Shown here one piece after another: positions 25,476-31,972 of a DNA stretch of 64,000 nt. The first letter of the stretch is position 1, and the number at the start of each line of letters is the position of its first letter. This DNA comes from Chitinophagales bacterium (GTDB taxonomy: Bacteria; Bacteroidota; Bacteroidia; Chitinophagales; Chitinophagaceae), in assembly GCA_017303395.1 (NCBI GenBank), contig JAFLBN010000001.1, forward strand, positions 372,001 to 436,000, read 5' to 3'. The notes beneath the pieces are model-generated. The model did not search any database, was not told the origin of the DNA, and saw only the letters and a program-made list of their open reading frames with translations. A program made the position numbers and the translations under genes.

Positions 25476-25913
25476 TTGCATTTTTTTACAGCTAACCAGA
25501 AAGAAATGTTATTGAAAAATGGCGGTTTAAATCCCGGCAGTCAGGATAATATTCCATATGCAAAGTTAAATTTAATTGGAACTGATTCTATTTGGTTGTT
25601 ATCAGAACTATACTATGAGAAACCAAACATTGCGTTCGGCTTATCATTTCATGAATCCGTGTTAAGGATTGGAGAGATTAACCTAGACGACATGTGTGTT
25701 TTACGTGGACCAGATAGTAGCAAAAATTATATTGGATCTCTTTTTACCGATAATGAATTAAAATCTCCTAGTGTGACATTTGACCCTGAATTTATTGGGA
25801 AATACCCTATGTCGATATATTATCAAGTCGCTAAGGAAATTGGTTATATTTCAACAGATGATAAATATAATTCTCAAGTATGGGCTAAGCACTTAAGAGC
25901 AATGGGTCTCTAA
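25476..25913 (+). CDS. DUF2958-like protein, TTG start
   Basis: A 145-residue protein with the DUF2958 pattern: an N-terminal FTANQKEMLLKNG, IPYAKLNLIGTDSIWLLSELY, and NIAFGL...RIGEINLDDM. DUF2958 proteins are small, common on plasmids and conjugative elements, and of unknown function. The start codon is TTG (25476), preceded by AGGAGAG at 25465-25471, which is the likely ribosome binding site. The residues between about 90 and 145 are less typical. Confidence 0.68.
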   Translation: MHFFTANQKEMLLKNGGLNPGSQDNIPYAKLNLIGTDSIWLLSELYYEKPNIAFGLSFHESVLRIGEINLDDMCVLRGPDSSKNYIGSLFTDNELKSPSVTFDPEFIGKYPMSIYYQVAKEIGYISTDDKYNSQVWAKHLRAMGL

Positions 25914-26007
25914 GTTAAGTTTTTAGTTTTGAGGTTAAGGAGTTTGTAAGAACAATTTATTCAGTATTATGCGACCAGACGTAAACCCAGTTCACTCGTT
26001 TTCGATA

Positions 26008-26040
26008 TTAGGTTTAGGCTATACGCTAGCCTAAACCTAA
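26008..26040 (-). terminator. Hairpin after ArdC gene
   Basis: A perfect 14-bp stem, TTAGGTTTAGGCTA/TAGCCTAAACCTAA, with a TACGC loop lies 8 bases beyond the stop of the minus-strand ArdC gene. It has no T run on either strand. It may still end transcription for both the ArdC gene and the convergent DUF2958 unit. Confidence 0.65.
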
Positions 26041-26048
26041 CTCAATAA

Positions 26049-26957
26049 TTATTGGTTTGATAGGCTCTTCAAATAATCCACTGCCTTTGAAGCAGATCGC
26101 GCTGCGCCAACAATCGCATATTTATTCTGTTTCAATACTTGAAGCCAGGTCGCAATATAGTTCGCATGATCTTTCTTCGGCGCATTGGTAATATTTAGGG
26201 CAGCCGAAAGAAAGGCCGCACCGATTTCTGCTATTAATTCTTCCTCTGCATACGGATTGCTGCCGAACTTAGTACTTAGCTTTCTGTCAAGGCGTTTGGG
26301 GTGTCCAGTCCAATGCGTCAATTCATGCATTAGGGTTGAATAATATCCTTCTGTGGCTGTCATTTCATCGGTATTAATGAAACTATTTTTTGATGGCATA
26401 TGAATAACATCCTGATCTGGAATATAGCAGGCATCATATCCCTGATGCTTTACATCAGCCTTCGTATTTGCAACAAACTTTTCTACACGTTCAAGCCTTT
26501 CAACGAGCAATGGTAATTCAGGTTCGGCAGGCGTAGGCGTATAGCTTTCAAGCTGGCTTCTGTTAAAGACTTTGCTATACTTCAGGAACGGAATTTTTTC
26601 TACTTCTCCTTCAATTTCTTTTTCCATCATATCGAAGTAGACAATCATGCTCGACTTTTCGTTTTTACGAATCTTTTCCTTCTTCTCGTTCCATTGTTTT
26701 AGAGTAGCCCACTCATTTGTTGTGAACTGGTTTTTACTAGCCGCACTCCAAAGCAAAAGAATGTTGATACCTTTGTAATATCTATTTGTACTGAAATTAA
26801 TCGGGAGACTAAATGGAGTGCTGTTACCGCCTACCCATTTCTTATGCCAGGGTGCAGTTCCCTCCTCTAGGTGTGAAATAATAGTATTGGTAATGGTTTG
26901 ATATAGATCGAATGCGGGTTTCTTTGGTTCGGTAACTTGTTTGTTAGTGTTGTTCAT
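26049..26957 (-). CDS. ArdC-like antirestriction protein
   Basis: A 302-residue protein with the ArdC architecture. An N-terminal single-stranded-DNA-binding domain (about 10-130; APWHKKW, GINILLLW, RKNEKSSMIVYFD) is followed by a zincin-like metallopeptidase domain with the HExxH-type motif MHELTHWTG (about 213-221) and the downstream EELIAEIGAAFL glutamate. ArdC proteins protect incoming plasmid DNA from host restriction during transfer. It stands downstream of a TOPRIM-like gene, as in other mobile elements. Confidence 0.9.
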   Translation of the reverse strand: MNNTNKQVTEPKKPAFDLYQTITNTIISHLEEGTAPWHKKWVGGNSTPFSLPINFSTNRYYKGINILLLWSAASKNQFTTNEWATLKQWNEKKEKIRKNEKSSMIVYFDMMEKEIEGEVEKIPFLKYSKVFNRSQLESYTPTPAEPELPLLVERLERVEKFVANTKADVKHQGYDACYIPDQDVIHMPSKNSFINTDEMTATEGYYSTLMHELTHWTGHPKRLDRKLSTKFGSNPYAEEELIAEIGAAFLSAALNITNAPKKDHANYIATWLQVLKQNKYAIVGAARSASKAVDYLKSLSNQ

Positions 26958-27021
26958 GGAAGGCTCCTTATAATGTTGTGGTTACTGGTGATTGCTATGC
27001 CGTGGGCAATAGCGACACAGT

Positions 27022-27070
27022 CAATAAAAATTTTGGTGGGCGGGGAATGCGAAGCAGGCGAAAATTTTTG
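27022..27070. repeat. AAAAATTTT inverted repeat upstream of ArdC gene
   Basis: AAAAATTTT (27026-27034) and AAAATTTTT (27061-27069) flank a GC-rich 26-base segment. Each half is itself nearly palindromic, so the whole can fold into a hairpin. It lies 70-110 bases upstream of the ArdC start and may be part of its promoter or leader. No function can be assigned. Confidence 0.4.
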
Positions 27071-27158
27071 TTTACAAGGAGTGGGCTACGGCAAATGAAC
27101 GACCATGACCACAACTTGTAAGAGAATTTTTCAACAATACTTCACGTTATCGGAACAA

Positions 27159-27812
27159 TCAGTCGCCACTCACATTAGAGTTTTGTAAAGGCCATATGTT
27201 GCATGCATCCTTATCATGCACCCAGTAACTGCTAATTCCTTTGTAATTCCGGTATATGTAGTTTTGCGAACCGAAAAGCATATCCTTAGCTTCTATTCGT
27301 CCATAAAGAAATTGGCGAGACCATTCCCCCTCTGGAATATTAGGCAGATATTCAAAAACGGATTTCAGTTCTGAATTTTGCTCAAGATGATTTATAGCCG
27401 GAAGCAAATTTGAGAAGCAGTTAAGAATGTAGCAATTAAACTTCGGAACTGCTTCCCTGTTCATCGTGAGCCAGGTTAGGAAATCCCAATGATTGGCGAA
27501 CACTTCGACTCTGTCATTTTCAACACCATGAACAAAGCTAAATGTGTTCACCCCTGTGATCGTTGACAAGGCCATATGATTTCTTGGGTTTAGCATTTCC
27601 AATACATGACCGTCACTAACATTTGCAAATGCAAATCCAACAGTCTTTTTATCGGTTTCCCTATCCAGTATAAATGCCTGTCTTAGGTAATGGCTGGCAG
27701 TTTCCAAATTGATTTTTCGGTAGGCAATTTCTTCAAGTAGAGTTTCAGAGGTGATTCGTGGGTAAAACTTCAAAATCTTGTAACGGGAAAAGCACTTGTT
27801 TTCCTTTTGCAT
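27159..27812 (-). CDS. Degenerate TOPRIM/primase-like protein
   Basis: A 217-residue protein starting MQKENKCFSRYKI. The central part (about 65-150) resembles the C-terminal TOPRIM half of Bacteroidota element primases: GFAFANVSDGHVLEM, TITGVNTFSFVHG, and VEVFANHWDFLTWL where relatives have VEVFEG-WDFLS. The expected catalytic glutamate position reads Ala. The N-terminal zinc-finger part of such primases is missing, so it may be a remnant or a repurposed, inactive protein. It may share a transcript with the ArdC gene (201-base gap). Confidence 0.5.
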   Translation of the reverse strand: MQKENKCFSRYKILKFYPRITSETLLEEIAYRKINLETASHYLRQAFILDRETDKKTVGFAFANVSDGHVLEMLNPRNHMALSTITGVNTFSFVHGVENDRVEVFANHWDFLTWLTMNREAVPKFNCYILNCFSNLLPAINHLEQNSELKSVFEYLPNIPEGEWSRQFLYGRIEAKDMLFGSQNYIYRNYKGISSYWVHDKDACNIWPLQNSNVSGD

Positions 27813-28093
27813 TCTTGTATTCCTTATTCGAGTGATGATTATGAGGTGCCAGGCACCGCCCATACATACAGGAATATGTTCCTAATACTTTGGACAAAAC
27901 GAGGTGACCATATTGGGGACTTCCAGAAAATGCAACCTTTGGTTGATTAAAACACATAGGAATATATACGTAGGCTATATTCATAAATTGAATACGAGAT
28001 TGACACGTGATTTCACTTTGAAAAAAAGTGATTGTGTTCCTATTACGGATTTGCTATTATAAAACCACGTGTTAGCAACAGTTGACACAAGGT
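27813..28093. other. Intergenic region upstream of attP-like site
   Basis: About 280 bases without a convincing gene. A small palindrome, GGTGCC-A-GGCACC (about 27844-27856), and a CACTTT...AAAGTG hairpin (about 28013-28030) are visible, as well as two CACGTG hexamers. The short frames here look like shadow frames. Confidence 0.4.
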
Positions 28094-28392
28094 GGGGGCT
28101 AAATTGGGAGCTACTTATCAATAGCGAAAAACGAAGTCCCTGAAATTTAACACCTATTGTAGCCGTTCCCAATCCCCTTGGGGACGCCAATTATAGAAAA
28201 TGGACTACATAATCCATCGAAATTTTAGGAATACATACCTACATACACCGAAAAGTGCTTGTAGAATATTGACATTTTAAAATTCTCGATCTAGGAATGC
28301 AATCCTATTTCTAAAGCGCCTATTTTCTCAAACCCTCCCTACTGGGGGCTGAATTGGGGGCTACAATAGAATTACCATAAGGCTTAGCCCCC
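28094..28392. other. attP-like region of P4-type integrase
   Basis: A pair of 21-base repeats with two mismatches (28094-28114 and 28344-28364), each holding two GGGRGCT units, flank a core AATCCCCTTGGGGACGCCA at 28171-28189. The core reads like the 3' end of a bacterial tRNA-Glu including CCA. A further inverted TGGGGGCTAA copy sits at 28383-28392, against the integrase start at 28393. Repeats on both sides of a tRNA-3'-like core directly upstream of an integrase gene look like a complete attP (arm, core, arm), not a split attL/attR. The tRNA-Glu match is from memory and should be tested. Confidence 0.5.
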
Positions 28393-29730
28393 ATGTTGAC
28401 AGATTTAGCTTGTAAATCAACCATTTCATCCGCCCGCGAATCAAAAAAGACTATCAAGAAATTCGACCGCCAAGGTCTCTATCTTGAAGCCAGACCAAAC
28501 GGCAAAGCGTACTGGAACTATAAGTACCGGATCAGAGGCAAAGAACTAAAAATCTCATTCGGGCCTTACCCCCTCATCTCACTTGCTGAAGCAAGAGAGA
28601 AACACTTTGCCGCGTACAAGCAGGTGAAGGAAGGAATTGACCCCTCGCAGAAACGCCAGCAAGAGGCTGTTCAGGCAAAATTTGATACCGCAAATACTTT
28701 CAAGCATTGGGCTGTAGCATGGCTCGACCATAATATTAATCAGTGGAGTGATAATCACTACCAGACGATCAAGCGGCGATTAGAAAAGGACTTGTTGCCA
28801 GGAGTAGGACATTTACCTATTAAGGATATTACTCGCAAACGCCTTCTAGAGGAATTGAAAAAAATTGAGGCGCGCGGCTCATTAGAAATCGCCCATCGTT
28901 CTTTAGGATATGCGCACAACATCTTTCAGTATGCAATCAACGAAGAGTATTTAACTAAGAATGTTGCCGACAACTTATCAGGCTCATTGCAGCCTAAGCG
29001 AGTTGGGTATTTCCCTTCCATGCCGCTAGAAGAGTTGCCGAATTTCTTAAGAAAACTTGAACGCAATGAAGCCCAGCTTTCCTTGGACACACGAGAAGCG
29101 ATGGAAGCATTAATGCATACACTTGTACGTACCAAAGAACTAATTGGTATAAAGTACTCCGAGGTATTTCTTGATCAAGCGCGTTTAATTATTCCAGGCA
29201 CAAGAATGAAGCGAAAAAAGGGTTGTCCAATTCCACAGGATCATGTTGTTCCTTTATCAAGGCAAATGGTCAAACTGTTTGCAGAAAGAAAACGCCGCAA
29301 TGAAACGCTAGAACCACACTTGCAAAGTCAGTATGTGTTTCCAAGCGAAAAAGGGCCACATAAACACATGAGCAATGGCACAATTGGCAAGGCGCTTTTT
29401 AGAATGGGATATAGAGGGATCCACACTGGACATGGCTTCCGTGCATTGGGAATGGGAATAGCAAAGGAAAAATTAGGCTACTACCATGATATTATAGACC
29501 GCCAACTTGGTCACGTGTCCAATGATGAACTTAAGCGCAGCTATGATCGTGCTTTGTACCTGTCTCAACGCATAGAAATGATGCAACGGGTTTCTGATTA
29601 TATAGATAGTCAAAAACCAAATGCTCGTTCAACAGTCAGAATGCAAAACGCAATTAGCTATTCTTACGAAACCCACCCTCAATATCATGTGTTTTACGGT
29701 AAGAAGGATGAATATGTGATCCACTGCTAA
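28393..29730 (+). CDS. P4-type tyrosine integrase
   Basis: A 445-residue integrase of the P4/CP4-57 family, with an N-terminal DUF4102-type arm-binding domain (FDRQGLYLEARPNGKAYW, ISFGPYPLISLAEAR), a core-binding domain (about 105-200) and the catalytic domain. Catalytic residues appear intact: Arg in TLVRTKEL, Lys in MKRKK, HVVPLS, HGFRALG, and GHVSNDELKRSYDRA. The family is typical of proteobacterial islands, so its presence beside a Bacteroidota-type integrase suggests a composite element. It overlaps the convergent ATPase gene at their stops (29727-29730). Confidence 0.9.
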   Translation: MLTDLACKSTISSARESKKTIKKFDRQGLYLEARPNGKAYWNYKYRIRGKELKISFGPYPLISLAEAREKHFAAYKQVKEGIDPSQKRQQEAVQAKFDTANTFKHWAVAWLDHNINQWSDNHYQTIKRRLEKDLLPGVGHLPIKDITRKRLLEELKKIEARGSLEIAHRSLGYAHNIFQYAINEEYLTKNVADNLSGSLQPKRVGYFPSMPLEELPNFLRKLERNEAQLSLDTREAMEALMHTLVRTKELIGIKYSEVFLDQARLIIPGTRMKRKKGCPIPQDHVVPLSRQMVKLFAERKRRNETLEPHLQSQYVFPSEKGPHKHMSNGTIGKALFRMGYRGIHTGHGFRALGMGIAKEKLGYYHDIIDRQLGHVSNDELKRSYDRALYLSQRIEMMQRVSDYIDSQKPNARSTVRMQNAISYSYETHPQYHVFYGKKDEYVIHC

Positions 29731-31643
29731 AACAGTTCCTGCTGTGCTTTATCTAGCATGTATTGTTTCATGCGGGTATCTTCGAGAAAAGGCGCGGTCT
29801 TAATTTTGTTATACAAATTTAATAACCGGCTTTTAGCACGCCTAATTACTGTATCGTAGTCCAACGGCAATATTTTAACTGCACCATTCTTGTGTGTCGT
29901 GTAGCCATCATCGTTCGGATTTATCGCCGAACCCAAGACAAAGCAATTTACGACTGAATATGGTTTTAGCAGACCTTTATCATACAATTCTGAAACATAT
30001 TTCCATGCTTGTGACTTCTGCTCATCTGCAATGGGTATACCTGGCTTCTTTAGCTCTACGATAGTCAGCCTGTCGGTTCCTATCTCACCGCCATCATCAT
30101 CGTATTTAGGCAAAGAATAAAGTCCTACAGTACTATCAGGCAATATCGCAAAGTCTGGTCGATTTCCAGATGCCTTTTCTTTGGAACCGTATAACTTCTG
30201 CACCACGGCAGTCATACCCTGATTGGAGGTATATTCTATAGTTTCATATTCTGGACCAAATATCCAAAGACCACGGTGAAACAAGGGCTGCAAGTCAAGC
30301 ACTTCATCACTAAGGTGAGATAGGACACGTGCCTGTAGCTTTTCAAGTAATGTCGTGCGATATTCTATCTCATCCAGAACAATCTTTGCTAAGTCAATGT
30401 CCCATTTTGCTAGTAACTCTCCAAGATTTTCCAGTTCTTCCGGGGTGGCATTTGCTAGGGTATGAATTAAACTGTATTTAGATTCAGTGGCCTCAAGGTT
30501 CGCAAGTAATGTCCCTACCTTTTGCAAGTCGTCTGCGGTGATTGATGGACATTCCTCCTGAACCTCCTTGATAAATTTTTCCCACTTCTCACGCTTGACA
30601 ATACCAATATTTTTTAGAACTGGTCTATTTGCCTGTTCAACATCATTGAATGCTTCCGCCCTTTGTTCTTGTGAAAGCTCAAGGATATGATCCTTAATTT
30701 TTTCAAAAACAGCTTTGGAAGTTACCTTCCACTTGTTATCGGTCGGATAAAAAGTGGTCCAGTCTGGGGCCACAACATCCTCTAAGAAGTCGGCTTCAAC
30801 TATAAAGATGTACCGCTTAGCAGCGGTTTTACGACCGTCAATCAGGTGTTCGCTTCCACTACCTTTCCAAGTGCATTCGCCAACAAGCCTACGTTTAACA
30901 TGCCAAGCGATACCGTGCTGTTGAGTACTTTTATCGGTAGTCTGAACGTCAATAACGGTAATTGTTGCGGTGCCTATGCCGTCAATTTCAACAGGTATTT
31001 TTGAAATACATTCTTCAGGAATATCATCAAAAGTAATTTCAACATTGTTGAGTTTGACTTTGAAGTGTGGATCAGTTAAAAACCTCATTCCAATTTCTCT
31101 ACGTCCGTCCTCGCTACTTAAATTTGTTTTGAGTGCATGCTCAACATAAATTTCAGTTCCGCTTCCGGGCATCTCAACCTGATTTCCCACCTTCTGAAAG
31201 GCCAATTGATTATGTGTTGGATGCTGGAAGACTTTGAAAATATTTTGAAAACCTTCGCGCGTCGTTTTAACAAAAAATTCATCACCGAAAGCGAATGCTG
31301 CAAGTCTGCCTTTACCGTTCCGGCCAAAAGTTGGACGTTTACCAATTTTGTCCTGATGCGGTTGTGGGATTTCTGCGTATTGACCCTGCTCGCGGGACCG
31401 GTTATAGGCGAGCTTCTGAAACCTTTTGCGGAACTGGCTGTCCGTCATTCCATGACCGTTATCTTTCACTAAAAATAATTCGTCATCATTTTCCGGCCAG
31501 CTTATAGTCACTTCAGTTGCACCAGCATCCCAGGCATTGGCAATTAATTCAATAATGGCCACCTTCGGGTCACGAAATATCGATGATCCAACAAATGACT
31601 CCAAAAATCTATCTTCAAAGAGAGCGTACTCTGTTGCTGCCAT
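29727..31643 (-). CDS. GHKL ATPase with PD-(D/E)XK-like C-terminus
   Basis: A 638-residue protein. The N-terminal Hsp90/MutL/MORC-type ATPase domain shows IIELIANAWDAG (E32, N36, D39), VKDNGHGM (D61, G63, G65) and FGRNGKGRLAAFAFG (about 107-120). A long middle region (about 200-470) is helical. The C-terminal part reads RPDFAILP followed by TIVELKKPG, matching a PD-(D/E)XK nuclease-like motif. The arrangement resembles the MORC-like ATPases linked to restriction and phage defence. A TAATTTTG box at 31693-31686 may be its promoter. Substrate and partner are unknown. Confidence 0.78.
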   Translation of the reverse strand: MAATEYALFEDRFLESFVGSSIFRDPKVAIIELIANAWDAGATEVTISWPENDDELFLVKDNGHGMTDSQFRKRFQKLAYNRSREQGQYAEIPQPHQDKIGKRPTFGRNGKGRLAAFAFGDEFFVKTTREGFQNIFKVFQHPTHNQLAFQKVGNQVEMPGSGTEIYVEHALKTNLSSEDGRREIGMRFLTDPHFKVKLNNVEITFDDIPEECISKIPVEIDGIGTATITVIDVQTTDKSTQQHGIAWHVKRRLVGECTWKGSGSEHLIDGRKTAAKRYIFIVEADFLEDVVAPDWTTFYPTDNKWKVTSKAVFEKIKDHILELSQEQRAEAFNDVEQANRPVLKNIGIVKREKWEKFIKEVQEECPSITADDLQKVGTLLANLEATESKYSLIHTLANATPEELENLGELLAKWDIDLAKIVLDEIEYRTTLLEKLQARVLSHLSDEVLDLQPLFHRGLWIFGPEYETIEYTSNQGMTAVVQKLYGSKEKASGNRPDFAILPDSTVGLYSLPKYDDDGGEIGTDRLTIVELKKPGIPIADEQKSQAWKYVSELYDKGLLKPYSVVNCFVLGSAINPNDDGYTTHKNGAVKILPLDYDTVIRRAKSRLLNLYNKIKTAPFLEDTRMKQYMLDKAQQELF

Positions 31644-31790
31644 GAGATTACCTAGGTGTGGTTTATATTATCTAACTGTATAGCACAAAATTATGGATGG
31701 AAATAACAAATATTATATCCTTACAAAGTTTTATTTACATGCGTCAAATTAATTCTTCCACGAAGGGCCAAGTTGAAATAATGGACAAAA

Positions 31791-31813
31791 GTCGTGGAAA
31801 TATCGTGCAAATT
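31791..31813 (+). repeat. Tandem TCGTG(C/G)AAAT motifs, likely integrase arm sites (right)
   Basis: Two tandem TCGTGSAAAT motifs with 11-base spacing match 242-264 at 20 of 23 positions. They are 45 bases inside the right att repeat. An inverted CCACGAA lies nearby at about 31758. Together with the left copy they are the best candidate arm sites for the integrase at 282-1523. Confidence 0.55.
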
Positions 31814-31816
31814 AAA

Positions 31817-31849
31817 AAAGGGTTTCAGATTTGTTGTCTGAAACCCTTT
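31817..31849 (-). terminator. Element-supplied tRNA-Asn terminator
   Basis: A 13-bp stem AAAGGGTTTCAGA/TCTGAAACCCTTT with a TTTGTTG loop and a T run on the minus strand lies 9 bases beyond the tRNA-Asn 3' end. It sits inside the element, so the element provides a replacement terminator for the tRNA, analogous to the displaced one at 60-83. Confidence 0.85.
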
Positions 31850-31858
31850 ACTGGTTTG

Positions 31859-31932
31859 CTCCCCCTTCAGGACTTGAACCTGAGACCCCCTGATTAACAG
31901 TCAGGTGCTCTAACCAACTGAGCTAAGGAGGA
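31859..31932 (-). tRNA. tRNA-Asn (GTT), with attR
   Basis: On the minus strand the sequence folds as a 74-nt tRNA: acceptor stem TCCTCCT/AGGGGGA with discriminator G, D arm GCTC-AGTTGGTT-AGAGC, anticodon arm CCTGA-CTGTTAA-TCAGG with anticodon GTT, and T arm TCAGG-TTCAAGT-CCTGA. CCA is not encoded. The last 48 bases (31858-31905 on plus) duplicate the left att site, so this is attR and the 3' part is element-derived but identical. The tRNA should stay functional. Confidence 0.97.
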
Positions 31933-31972
31933 GTGTAATTCCCCGATTGGGATTGCAAAAATAAACGTTTTC

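Larger units (their letters stand above)
142..31905. mobile_element. Integrative mobilizable element in tRNA-Asn, about 31.8 kb
   Basis: The element is bounded by the 48-bp tRNA-Asn repeat at 94-141 and 31858-31905. It has a tyrosine integrase 140 bp inside the left end, tandem TCGTGCAAAT motifs near both ends, and a mobilization block (relaxase, MobC, VirD4-type coupling protein, oriT candidate) in the middle. Cargo includes a ubiquitin-like operon, an ImuA-ImuB-DnaE2 mutagenesis set, Kiwa, ArdC and a GHKL ATPase. No VirB/Tra channel components were found, so I infer it is mobilized by a helper (IME) and is not a self-transmissible ICE. A second P4-type integrase at 28393 suggests a composite origin. 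Confidence 0.9.

Noticed and set aside
27745-28190. Two minus-strand frames (79 and 69 codons) between the TOPRIM-like gene and the P4 integrase
   Set aside because: The upper one runs through the tRNA-Glu-like core and repeat DNA and reads like translated att-site sequence.
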